Shown here: positions 1 to 7,516 of the stretch, in pieces
Layout: each line of letters starts with the position of its first letter
How positions within the stretch are numbered: the stretch's first letter is position 1
Assembly: GCF_036088315.1 (NCBI RefSeq)
Contig: NZ_CP107996.1
Span: forward strand, 1,116,001 to 1,180,000
DNA length: 64,000 nt
Origin: Streptomyces sp. NBC_00344
Lineage (GTDB): Bacteria > Actinomycetota > Actinomycetes > Streptomycetales > Streptomycetaceae
Direction: 5' to 3'
Translations under genes and position numbers: made by a program
Notes under the pieces: generated by a model
The model's database searches: none
What the model saw: the letters and a program-made list of their open reading frames with translations, nothing else
Told to the model about the DNA's origin: nothing

Positions 1-2
1 AT

Positions 3-632
3 CGTATTCTCGCCTTCTCGGCGGTGTCTCTCCTGGTGATCGCGATCCCAGGGCCCAGCGTGCTGTTCGTCATCGGCCGGGCGCTGGCGCACGGCAGGCG
101 CACCGCCCTCGCGACGGTGCTCGGCAACGTTCTCGGCTCGTACGTCCTGGTGGTGGTCGTGGCGCTGGGCGTCGGCTCCCTTGTCGAGCGGTCCGCCGCG
201 GTGTTCACCGCCGTCAAACTGGCCGGCGCGGCGTATCTGATGGTGCTGGGGGTGCAGGCGTTCCGGCACCGCAAGGAGATGAGGCTCGGCGAACCGGCGG
301 CCGCGGAGCGTCCGGCCCGCGGGGACACCCGCACCGTCCTCGACGGGATCCTGGTCGGCGTCACCAACCCGAAGGGCATCGTCTTCTTCGCGGCCGTACT
401 GCCGCAGTTCGTGGATCATGCGGCAGGCCGTCTGCCCGGGCAGATGCTGCTGCTGGGCCTGGTGCCGATCTCCATCGGTCTGGTCACCGACACGTTGTGG
501 GGACTGACGGCATCGGCGGCCCGGTCCTGGTTCGCCCGTTCGGAGCGGCGGCTCTCGCTGATCGGCGGGGCCGGTGGCTTCGCAATGATCGGGCTCGGGG
601 TGACGGTGGCGGCAACGGGACAGGCGGACTGA
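3..632 (+). CDS. LysE/RhtB family amino-acid exporter (5' end cut by window)
   Basis: Inner-membrane translocator expected to export amino acids or related small molecules. The frame is already open at position 3, and the first visible residues are the LysE-family motif around SLLVIAIPGPSVLF, which normally lies close to the N-terminus. Only a few residues are therefore probably missing, and the true start is upstream of the window; the GTG at 24 falls inside the first membrane helix. About 200 residues with five to six hydrophobic segments fit the family. A conserved NPKG segment lies at about two thirds of the length. The substrate cannot be inferred. The gene stands alone before an oppositely oriented neighbour. 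Confidence 0.85.
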   Translation, partial: RILAFSAVSLLVIAIPGPSVLFVIGRALAHGRRTALATVLGNVLGSYVLVVVVALGVGSLVERSAAVFTAVKLAGAAYLMVLGVQAFRHRKEMRLGEPAAAERPARGDTRTVLDGILVGVTNPKGIVFFAAVLPQFVDHAAGRLPGQMLLLGLVPISIGLVTDTLWGLTASAARSWFARSERRLSLIGGAGGFAMIGLGVTVAATGQAD

Positions 633-680
633 GCCCCCCTTTCCCCTCGTGTCCCGGATTCCGTCCCCGCCCGCGCGCTC

Positions 681-1775
681 TCACTCGGCGAAGGCGCCGA
701 AGCGGATGTCGTACGCCGTGGCGCCGCTCATCGCGGCCAGCATCCGTTCGCCCTCCAGCTCCAGGCCCCGACGGTCGGCCCGGCTCGGCCCGGTGAACGG
801 GTCGATCTGCAGGGTGAGCGTCCCCCGGTATTCCTTCGTCCGCCAGATGCCGGCCAGGAAACCGTCGAGCAGGAAACTGCCGAAGGCCTGATTGCCCTTT
901 CCGTTGCGGCCCCGGTATTCGGCGGGGATCACCCGGGTGCGGTCGGCGTGGGCAAGCAGCACGTTGTCGAACTCGGGCAGGAAGCGCGGCGGCGCGGGGG
1001 TGTCCTCGTCGGGGCGCGGTGCGTCGGGCAGGTCGAAGAGCTCGGCGCCGGTCGCGTCCCGGAACGTGACGAGCCCGGGCCGCAGCCGTTCGAACACCTC
1101 AGTCAGCCGGGTCAGCCCCGCCCACATCTGCATGTCCTTCACCGATGCGGGGCCGAAGGCCCGCAGATAGCGCAACACGGTCGCATCCGGCGCGGGGACC
1201 GGCTCGGGCCTGCGGCCGAGCCACTGCTCGACGGTGGTGAGTGCGACCTGGCCGCTTCTCCCCCAGAGCCCGCGCGGAGTGACCTGCACCAGCGGGAGCC
1301 TGCACCGGGCCGCCACGGAAAGGGCGAGGGGATCGGCGTCGGGCCACTCCTTCAGCAGACACTCGCGGAGCTCCTTCATCGTGCGGGGCCGCTCCTCGAC
1401 CAGTCCGCGCGAGATCTCCGCCAGGCGGTCCAGGTCGACGCCGGCGAGACCGTTGCGGAATGCCCTGAGTTCACGTTCCCGTGCTGCCTGCACCAGCGGC
1501 CGGAGGGTGAGCGCGTCATCGGCGGTGTGCAGGTGGATGGTGGACCGCATGGTCACGATCCGCACGGCTTCCCGCGTCTCCAGCAGGTCCGACAGCTCGC
1601 CCGGGTCGAAATTCTCCAGCCGGGACCAGAGCTGGAAGTACGGCGGCCTGGTGTTCTGTGCCTGGAGACCGAGCAGACGGGCAACGGCGTCCGCGGCGGG
1701 CAACGCGACCCGGCGCAGCAGGAACTGGCGGTCCAGGGTGGCGCGGTTGAGTGCGCGGATACTGATCGAAGCCAT
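681..1775 (-). CDS. Winged-helix DNA-binding protein of the AlkZ DNA glycosylase family
   Basis: 364 residues of the winged-helix DNA-binding family (HTH_42) that includes AlkZ, the Streptomyces glycosylase that unhooks azinomycin-type interstrand crosslinks. The diagnostic Q-x-Q catalytic motif is visible as LGLQAQNTRPP (Q38, Q40), followed by tandem winged-helix domains. A typical C-terminal segment contains RFLPEFDNVLLAHADR. The length is normal for the family and the start is the ATG at 1775. The gene is monocistronic, with no biosynthetic cluster adjacent. It is therefore more likely an AlkX-type housekeeping repair enzyme than a dedicated self-resistance gene; that subdivision is an inference. 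Confidence 0.8.
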   Translation of the reverse strand: MASISIRALNRATLDRQFLLRRVALPAADAVARLLGLQAQNTRPPYFQLWSRLENFDPGELSDLLETREAVRIVTMRSTIHLHTADDALTLRPLVQAARERELRAFRNGLAGVDLDRLAEISRGLVEERPRTMKELRECLLKEWPDADPLALSVAARCRLPLVQVTPRGLWGRSGQVALTTVEQWLGRRPEPVPAPDATVLRYLRAFGPASVKDMQMWAGLTRLTEVFERLRPGLVTFRDATGAELFDLPDAPRPDEDTPAPPRFLPEFDNVLLAHADRTRVIPAEYRGRNGKGNQAFGSFLLDGFLAGIWRTKEYRGTLTLQIDPFTGPSRADRRGLELEGERMLAAMSGATAYDIRFGAFAE

Positions 1776-1913
1776 GCGGGAACGCTACCCGGGCTTGCGG
1801 ACACCTTCCGTCCTCATACCGGCAACCGGTCGGCCACACTGTGCCATTTGGGCCGTATATCCTGCACCGAGTCATAGCCGGGGCAGGAACGAAGCGCGAG
1901 GTGAGTTGTCCGG

Positions 1914-3065
1914 ATGCCGCTGTCGCCGAGGAACCGGAACGCCAGAAAGCACTCCTGGCGCCGCTCTGCCCAGCCCGCGGCGACGGAGCCGCCCGCCGAG
2001 ACGCCTGCCGCCCCGGCCGCAGCGGCGCCCGTCCAGCTGGACAGCGCCAGCGTCGTCCAGGCTGCGCTCTACCGCGAAGGCCGCCGTGTCTCCACCCCCG
2101 ACTCGCTCGCTGAGACCTTCAGGCAGCTGCGTGAGCATCCCGACGGCATGGCGTGGATCGGCCTGCACCGCCCCAGCGAGGGAGAGATCCTTTCGCTGGC
2201 CGCGGAGTTCGATCTGCACCCGCTGGCCGTCGAGGACGCGCTGGAAGCACATCAGCGGCCGAAACTGGAGCGGTACGGCGACACCCTGTTCGTCGTCCTG
2301 CGCGCCGCGCGCTATCTCGACGCGCCCGAGGAAGTCGACTTCGGTGAACTGCACGTCTTCATCGGCGGCGACTTCCTGATCACCGTCAGGCACGGCGCGG
2401 CCCCCGACCTGTCCGCGGTGCGCCGGCGGATGGAGGAGACCCCGGACCTGCTGGCGCTGGGGCCGGAGGCGGCGCTGTACGCCATCCTCGACGCAGTGGT
2501 CGACGGGTACGCCCCCGTGGTGACAGGCGTGCAGACCGACATCGACGAGATCGAGACCGAGGTCTTCGGCGGCGACCCCGCGGTTTCCCGCCGCATCTAC
2601 GAACTCTCCCGCGAAATGGTCGAGTTCCAGCGCGCGACCCGCCCCCTGGTGGGCATGCTGCACGCCCTGATGGCCGGCTTCGCCAAGTACGGAACGCACG
2701 AGGAGCTGCAGCGCTACCTCCGTGACGTCGCGGACCACGTGACCCACACCAGTGAGCGGGTGGACGGCTTCCGGCAGGCGCTGACCGACATTCTGACGGT
2801 CAACGCGACCCTGGTGACCCAGCAGCAGAACGCGGAGATGCGGGCGCTGGCCGAGGCGGGGTTCGAGCAGAACGAGGAGATCAAGAAGATCTCGTCGTGG
2901 GCGGCCATTCTGTTCGCGCCCACGCTGGTGGGAACGATCTACGGGATGAACTTCGAGAGCATGCCGGAGCTGAACTGGACGTTCGGCTACCCGTTCGCGA
3001 TCGGCCTGATGGCACTGGTCTGCGTGAGCCTGTACTTCATCTTCAAGAAGCGGGACTGGCTGTAG
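1914..3065 (+). CDS. corA: CorA-type magnesium/cobalt transporter
   Basis: Mg2+/Co2+ channel of the CorA (2-TM-GxN) family, 383 residues. A low-complexity Ala/Pro-rich N-terminal tail of about 50 residues is followed by the cytoplasmic funnel domain with long helices. Two C-terminal membrane helices are separated by the selectivity motif GMN (344-346) and the acidic loop FESMPELNW. The protein ends in the family's basic tail KKRDWL. The start is the ATG at 1914. It converges with the S41 peptidase gene, whose stop lies 45 bp downstream; I see no strong terminator between them. No Mg2+-sensing leader was recognised upstream. Confidence 0.93.
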   Translation: MPLSPRNRNARKHSWRRSAQPAATEPPAETPAAPAAAAPVQLDSASVVQAALYREGRRVSTPDSLAETFRQLREHPDGMAWIGLHRPSEGEILSLAAEFDLHPLAVEDALEAHQRPKLERYGDTLFVVLRAARYLDAPEEVDFGELHVFIGGDFLITVRHGAAPDLSAVRRRMEETPDLLALGPEAALYAILDAVVDGYAPVVTGVQTDIDEIETEVFGGDPAVSRRIYELSREMVEFQRATRPLVGMLHALMAGFAKYGTHEELQRYLRDVADHVTHTSERVDGFRQALTDILTVNATLVTQQQNAEMRALAEAGFEQNEEIKKISSWAAILFAPTLVGTIYGMNFESMPELNWTFGYPFAIGLMALVCVSLYFIFKKRDWL

Positions 3066-3110
3066 CGGCGACCGCGAGCAGCTGCTCCCCGCTGCATGAG
3101 CTGGACTGCG

Positions 3111-4016
3111 TCAGCCAGCCAGTCGGGCGAGCGCCAGTGCGTGCGCCTGGTCGAGGGCCTCAGTAGCAGCGCAAGGCACGTCCGGCTGCACACCGGTGCC
3201 CTCCCAGTTCGCGCCGGAGACGGGGTTGATGGCGCGGCCAATGGGAACGGTCGCTTCCAGGTGTGGGTGCACGGTCCAGCCCTTGCACGGATGTGCGCCA
3301 CCGCGAGTGCGCTCGCCGACGAGAACGGCTCGGCCGAGCTGCTGCAGGTCGTAGGCCAGCTCCTCAGCGGCCGAGAAGGTGCTGTCACTGGACAACACAT
3401 ACAACGGCTTGCTGCCACCAAAGCACGCGCCGGGAACGTGCGGCTGGCTCCAGGACTGCTCACTGCGCTCGCCGCCGCGCCAGTACATGGTGTTGAGGTG
3501 AGTGCGCTCGTCCAACAGATAACTGCAGACGAAGGCGACCGCGTCCGGGTCGCCACCCCGGTTGGCGCGAAGGTCCACGATCAGCGCCTGGGCGCGGGAG
3601 GCCAGGGTGAGCGCGGCGCTCAGCGGTTCGGCGGCCCACTCCAGCGGAAACAGCATCGGTGCCAGCTCCACCACGGCGACCCCTCCGCCGAGCAACTCCA
3701 CCCGGGGCGCTCCGCCCAGCGAGGTGTCGAAGTCCCGGCGCATGGAGTCCAGGGTGGCCGCCCCCTGCTTCGGGGACACCGGGTCGACGTGATGCTTCAG
3801 TCTCAGGTGTCTGTCGTCGTTGACGGACTGCAGGTCCGCGGTGACCAGACGGGCGAGCTCCTCGGCGCCGTCGACGTCATAGGCGCCCTCGGCGAGGCGT
3901 CGTTGTAGCAGGCCGGCGAGCCGCTCGGCTATCTCGGGGAAAACGTAGTGCTCGGTCAGCAGCCGGGCTGTCTCGTCGATGACAGGGGCAGGCTGAAGCT
4001 TCGTCAGAGTCGTCAT
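3111..4016 (-). CDS. S41 family (IRBP/tail-specific protease-like) peptidase
   Basis: 301-residue protein with an N-terminal helical bundle like interphotoreceptor retinoid-binding protein repeats and a C-terminal S41 protease core. The catalytic serine is S215 in DSTFSAAEEL. An upstream strand motif LIVDLRANRGGD and the DDRH segment (68-70) are typical of IRBP-like members. No signal peptide or PDZ domain is visible, so it is probably cytoplasmic. The start ATG at 4016 has no Shine-Dalgarno sequence. A TTGACG-18 bp-TCTACT promoter ends 7 bp before the ATG, which suggests a leaderless mRNA. It is divergent from the ArsR-type regulator and shares its palindromic operator. The substrate is unknown. 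Confidence 0.82.
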   Translation of the reverse strand: MTTLTKLQPAPVIDETARLLTEHYVFPEIAERLAGLLQRRLAEGAYDVDGAEELARLVTADLQSVNDDRHLRLKHHVDPVSPKQGAATLDSMRRDFDTSLGGAPRVELLGGGVAVVELAPMLFPLEWAAEPLSAALTLASRAQALIVDLRANRGGDPDAVAFVCSYLLDERTHLNTMYWRGGERSEQSWSQPHVPGACFGGSKPLYVLSSDSTFSAAEELAYDLQQLGRAVLVGERTRGGAHPCKGWTVHPHLEATVPIGRAINPVSGANWEGTGVQPDVPCAATEALDQAHALALARLAG

Positions 4017-4041
4017 GGCAGGGAGTAGAACACTGCCCTTG

Positions 4042-4071
4042 CGAAAGCGTCAATGAGATTAGACACTTTCG
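4042..4071. promoter_or_regulatory. Inverted repeat between divergent leaderless promoters (ArsR-type operator)
   Basis: CGAAAGCGTC at 4042-4051 and GACACTTTCG at 4062-4071 form a 10-bp inverted repeat with one mismatch and a 10-bp spacer. It covers the promoter elements of both neighbours. Minus strand: TTGACG, 18 bp, TCTACT, then 7 bp to the ATG at 4016. Plus strand: TTGCGA at 4039, TAGACA at 4060, then 8 bp to the ATG at 4074. The likely ligand is the ArsR-type regulator encoded immediately downstream; that is inference. Confidence 0.6.
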
Positions 4072-4073
4072 GT

Positions 4074-4616
4074 ATGCGTGATCAGCCTTCCCACTCGCTA
4101 CCTCCTGAGGACGTTCTGGAGATCGGCGCGCCTGAGCAGTTCGCCGCGCTCGCCCACCCGTTGCGTCAGCGGTTGCTCTTCGCCCTGGGCCACCAGCCTG
4201 CCACCATCAGCCGGCTTGCGGCGCAGCTCGACGCGAAGAAGGGCAACGTGGCCCACCACCTCAAAGTGCTCCGCGAAGCCGGGCTGGTCCACGTCGCCGA
4301 GACTCGCCAGGTCCGTGGCGGCACCGAGCAGTACTACCAGCGCACGGCCCGCCACATGGTCGTCGCCGAGCCCCAAGCGGCAGGCACCGCCGCGATGCTC
4401 GCCGCGGTCGCCAAGGAGCTGGACCGCTCTCCCGCCGAGACGCACCTGACACTGCGCCACCTGCGTCTCAGCCCTGCGAAGGCAAGAGAACTCGGCGAGG
4501 CCCTCGCCAAACTGATCGACGACGCCGAAGAAAATGCAGAGGACCAGCCCGTGCACGGCGCGTTGGTGGCGCTCTATCAGCAGGCTCGGTCGACCGGCAC
4601 CACCGGTTCCGCCTAG
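4074..4616 (+). CDS. ArsR-type winged helix-turn-helix regulator
   Basis: About 180 residues with an N-terminal winged HTH of the HTH_20/ArsR type. It runs from PEQFAALAHPLRQRLLFAL through ISRLAAQLDAKKGNVAHHLKVLREAGLV, with a wing at TRQVRGGTEQYYQ. The C-terminal half is helical and probably mediates dimerisation. No metal-binding cysteine pair is visible, so it is not a classical metal sensor. An ATG at 4053 is in frame but lies inside the operator palindrome. The ATG at 4074 sits 8 bp after a -10 element and is preferred as a leaderless start. It is divergent from the S41 peptidase gene and probably controls both itself and that gene. Confidence 0.8.
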   Translation: MRDQPSHSLPPEDVLEIGAPEQFAALAHPLRQRLLFALGHQPATISRLAAQLDAKKGNVAHHLKVLREAGLVHVAETRQVRGGTEQYYQRTARHMVVAEPQAAGTAAMLAAVAKELDRSPAETHLTLRHLRLSPAKARELGEALAKLIDDAEENAEDQPVHGALVALYQQARSTGTTGSA

Positions 4617-4706
4617 CGGCACCAACCTCACGAGACAGCCCACCCAGGACCTGCTTCAGAAGTACTGGGAGGCGGGGCTGGCAGTGGGGACTGCAAGGAT
4701 GGGGCC

Positions 4707-5399
4707 ATGGAGCAGATGTTGAGTCGGCAGGAAGCGTCGGAGGCGGTCCAGGACTACGGGTGGCGCTTCTTGCTGGGCGTTTTGCGAACGTCGGTCCCGG
4801 TCGGGTCGTTGGCTCAGGCGATCGGCTTGGCAGCGGACGCTGTCGCGGTGTGCGGCGACGACGCCGACCGGCACCTTCGGGTCGATGTCCGACCCGATCG
4901 GGCCGTCTTCACTCTGCAGTCGTTGGACCGCGCAGCGGTTACCGCCCAGGATGTCGAACTCGCGCGTCGGATCTCCGCCACCGCCGACGAGTCCGGGTTT
5001 CTGACAGAACCCGAGATCGGAACGGCGGCACCGCGGTCCGTCCAGCTTCTGGAGATCGCCATTGATGCACTGGACATCGCCGGGATTCGGCCGTTCTGGA
5101 AGGCAGTGCTGGGCTATACGGATGAGGCGGGCGCCGGGGGACCGGAGGATCCGCTCGTCGACCCGGTCGGGCAGGGCCCGGCCGTCTGGTTCCAGCAGAT
5201 GGACCGGGCGCGCCCGCAGCGCAATCGCATCCACTTCGACATCTGTGTTCCGCACGACGAGGCACCCCGGCGGATCGAGACCGCACTGGCGGTTGGGGGC
5301 CGGCTTCTGTCCGCGACCCGTGCCCCCGCCTTCTGGGTGCTCGCCGACCTGGAGGGGAACGAAGTCTGCGTCACCACATGGCAGGGCCGAGACAGCTGA
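4707..5399 (+). CDS. VOC-family protein with N-terminal pterin-dehydratase-like domain
   Basis: 230 residues in two parts. Residues 1-105 resemble a pterin-4a-carbinolamine dehydratase fold, with a segment like DRAVFTLQSLDRAAVTAQDVELA. Residues 110-226 are a glyoxalase/bleomycin-resistance (VOC) fold, seen in ALDIAGIRPFWKAVLGY, NRIHFDICVPHDEA and APAFWVLADLEGNEVCVTTW. This fusion recurs in actinomycetes and has no assigned reaction. VOC proteins usually bind a divalent metal through His/Glu residues, and H218-like and E-rich positions are present. It has no operon partner, and the next 700 bp hold pseudogene debris. Only the fold is supported, not a substrate. Confidence 0.75.
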   Translation: MEQMLSRQEASEAVQDYGWRFLLGVLRTSVPVGSLAQAIGLAADAVAVCGDDADRHLRVDVRPDRAVFTLQSLDRAAVTAQDVELARRISATADESGFLTEPEIGTAAPRSVQLLEIAIDALDIAGIRPFWKAVLGYTDEAGAGGPEDPLVDPVGQGPAVWFQQMDRARPQRNRIHFDICVPHDEAPRRIETALAVGGRLLSATRAPAFWVLADLEGNEVCVTTWQGRDS

Positions 5400-5420
5400 A
5401 ACTTCCCTCGAACCTGCTGG

Positions 5421-5611
5421 TCACAGCCACTCGTTGATGTCTGCGACCAGCACGGTTGCCTCATAGCGGACGGCGAGCTTGTCGTATCTTGTGGCCACGG
5501 CGCGGTGGTGTTCAGGCGATTGATCCCGCATTCCACGGCATGGCGCTCCGAGGAGTCGGTCTTGTCGAACTTCGGTGGCCGGCCACCGCGCGAGCTGCGC
5601 ATTCGGCGGTT
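5421..5611 (-). pseudogene. IS5-type transposase remnant (C-terminal end, frameshifted)
   Basis: On the minus strand the last 60 or so codons of an actinobacterial IS5-type DDE transposase can be read. GGRPPKFD and ERHAVECGINRL are in one frame; then, after a one-base change near 5520, RAVATRYDKLAVRYEATVL is read in another, ending at NEWL and a stop. The expected continuous sequence runs through both frames, so this is a decayed fragment. It lacks the DDE catalytic core and recognisable terminal repeats. It abuts a truncated esterase-like gene on the other strand at about 5611, which suggests an old insertion followed by deletion. Confidence 0.75.
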
Positions 5612-5948
5612 GGCGATCGGCCTGACCGACGACACCGCGGCCCGCGCCATCTACATGGCCGGATCGGCCCTGTGGCAGCTGGAGCACCTCGAACCCGGGA
5701 CTCCCGTCGTGCTGGCGGTCCACGACGCGCACATCCAGAAGACGCCGGTCTCCTTCAACGGGCACCTCACCGGGCTCCCGATGGGACAGCGCCTGCACAG
5801 CGCCCTCGGCGACGACTACTCCGCCCTCGGCCTGACAAGCGCCACAGGACACACGGCCGAGATGCGCCGCGACGAGAAAACGCCCTTCGCTTCGCCGTCG
5901 ACACCATCGCTCTGGAGCAGCCCGAGCCGGGCAGCGTCGAAGCCGCTC
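5612..5948 (+). pseudogene. Erythromycin-esterase-like gene fragment
   Basis: The plus strand encodes a segment typical of the erythromycin esterase (Ere)-like hydrolase family. YMAGSALWQLEHLEPGTPVV precedes VVLAVHDAHIQKTPVSFNGH, then LPMGQRLHSALGDDYSALGL. After about 5880 the homologous reading continues in a different frame as RFAVDTIALEQPEPGSVEAA. The fragment therefore lacks its N-terminal half, is frameshifted and has no start codon. Its 5' boundary coincides with the IS5-type remnant. A DeoR-regulator promoter follows immediately. It is non-functional as it stands. Confidence 0.65.
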
Positions 5949-5987
5949 ACGATTCACCGCCCCGGCGTCCCCGTCCTGTGCTGACAG

Positions 5988-6033
5988 TGAGCGCTTCTCG
6001 AGTGTTCTTCTGTGATCGCTTCTGTTCTATAGT
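5988..6033 (+). promoter_or_regulatory. Promoter and direct-repeat operator of the DeoR-type gene
   Basis: A promoter TTCTTC (6005-6010), 17 bp, TATAGT (6028-6033) precedes the regulator gene. Two 11-bp direct repeats, TGAGCGCTTCT (5988-5998) and TGATCGCTTCT (6013-6023), lie 25 bp apart. They flank the -35 element and enter the spacer. DeoR/GlpR proteins commonly bind direct repeats, so autoregulation is likely. The octamer CTTCTGTT at 6019-6026 recurs at 7412-7419, upstream of the ABC importer. Confidence 0.5.
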
Positions 6034-6143
6034 GCGGGACGTTGTGGTGGTCAGCCAGTGCCGTGGCAGACCACGGCGCCGGCCCCTCAGCGCCCGACCA
6101 GCAGCGTTGGCCAACAGCGCCCGGCCGACAGGGAGTAGAGGCA

Positions 6144-6950
6144 ATGGCGGATCGGGGAAACCTGCTCGCTCACCAGCGTCGGGCGCTGATTCTGGAGTCG
6201 GTCCGCCGGGACGGCGCCGTCCGGGTCACGCAGCTCGTCGGGCAGCTCGGCGTGTCGGACATGACCATCCGGCGCGACCTGGACGCGCTGTCGAGTGTGG
6301 GGTTCCTGGAGAAGGTGCACGGCGGGGCGGTGACCGCCAGCACGAGCCTCCACGAACCGGGTTTCGAGGCCAAGTCCACACGTGAGGCACTCGCCAAGGC
6401 CGCGATCGCCGATGCCGCCGCGGCGCGGGTCGAACCCGGCAGCGTGCTGGCGATCGGCGCCGGAACCACGGCTCACGCGGTGGCCATCCGGCTGGTCGAC
6501 GTCCCGGATCTGACCGTGGTCACCAATTCACTGCCGGTCGCCGAGGCCTTCAGATCCGCCGGCCGGGAGGGCGGGTCAGCCGCGACGCTCCTTCTCACCG
6601 GTGGGTCGCCCACACCGTCCGCGGCGCTCGTGGGTCCGCTGGCCGACCTGGCCATCGGTTCGCTCCATGTGGACCTGCTGATACTCGGCACGCACGGCGC
6701 CTCCGAGACAGCGGGGCTGACCAGCCCCAACCTCGCCGAGGCCCAGACCAATCGTGCGCTGGTCACCGCTGCCCGCCGGATCGCGGTGGTCGCCGATCAC
6801 ACCAAGTGGGGCGTCGTCGGCCTCAGCGGATTCTGCCCGCTCGCCGACATCAACTGGTTCATCACGGACGACCGGCTGCCCGCCGAGGCATGCACCCTGC
6901 TCACGGACACCGTCGGCGAGCTGACCCTCGCGGACACCCGCACCGCCTGA
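6144..6950 (+). CDS. DeoR/GlpR family transcriptional regulator
   Basis: 268-residue repressor of the DeoR/GlpR class. The N-terminal HTH spans about residues 10-60 (VRVTQLVGQLGVSDMTIRRD and the wing EKVHGGAV). The C-terminal DeoRC sugar-phosphate sensor contains PGSVLAIGAGTTAHAVA and ILGTHGASETAG, and ends with the family's HTKWGVVGLSGF block. Although an open frame extends to 6042, the ATG at 6144 follows GGGAGTAGAGG and matches the usual family N-terminus. It precedes a carbohydrate ABC importer in the same orientation after a 566-bp gap. It probably controls that importer in response to a phosphorylated sugar; the sugar is unknown. Confidence 0.9.
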   Translation: MADRGNLLAHQRRALILESVRRDGAVRVTQLVGQLGVSDMTIRRDLDALSSVGFLEKVHGGAVTASTSLHEPGFEAKSTREALAKAAIADAAAARVEPGSVLAIGAGTTAHAVAIRLVDVPDLTVVTNSLPVAEAFRSAGREGGSAATLLLTGGSPTPSAALVGPLADLAIGSLHVDLLILGTHGASETAGLTSPNLAEAQTNRALVTAARRIAVVADHTKWGVVGLSGFCPLADINWFITDDRLPAEACTLLTDTVGELTLADTRTA

Positions 6951-7347
6951 CCCTGGGGGCCGGCCGGCGTCCTGCCGCTCGGGCCGGAGGAACACCCGGC
7001 GTCGAGGCCGGGCGCCGCGGGGCGGGGTCGGCCACCGATTCCCGAAAGTAAACAGACTCCAACGCTCCGACGGCTTCCCCACTCCGGAGCCGGCGTCCGG
7101 ACCGGTCCGGACGGCATACGAAGGGCAACCGGTGACGGCCGGAAACCGTCGGCCTCAGCCGCCCCTGCAGGCACACGAGTTGGTGCTCATTGTGGCAACA
7201 AGTCCGTCCCTGTCCCGGCACCCGTGGACTTACCGAATCAACCGGAGCCGCTGCTCACGGCCACTGCCCGGGACGAAGGGGACAACATGCCGTCAACCGT
7301 CGCACCGGACGGACATCACGGTCCGGCAACGCATCCTCTGTGAAGCG

Positions 7348-7376
7348 TTGACGCCCCCAACCATGTGGCGTAGAAC
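7348..7376 (+). promoter_or_regulatory. Promoter of the carbohydrate ABC importer operon
   Basis: TTGACG at 7348-7353 and TAGAAC at 7371-7376 with a 17-bp spacer form a good vegetative-type promoter, giving a leader of roughly 135 nt before the ATG at 7517. Downstream, GTTTC at 7397-7401 and GAAAC at 7421-7425 form a spaced inverted repeat. CTTCTGTT at 7412-7419 is shared with the DeoR gene promoter. The rest of the 6951-7516 gap shows no coding signal. Confidence 0.5.
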
Positions 7377-7516
7377 TACCCCAGCGGTCGAGTTACGTTT
7401 CATCTTGGTGACTTCTGTTGGAAACCGATTGTCGCTACAGGGCCCTCCAGGAACTTCCGCTCCGTTGTCGCTCCACCTCTCGTCCTCTAGAACGCCCACA
7501 CACACACGGAGGCACC

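Noticed and set aside
4053..4073. Upstream ATG of the ArsR-type gene
   Set aside because: It lies inside the inverted repeat and before the likely -10 element, so the ATG at 4074 fits better.
5505..5984. 159-codon frame as an intact esterase-like gene
   Set aside because: The family similarity begins only at about 5612 and moves to another frame after about 5880, so it is a truncated and frameshifted pseudogene.
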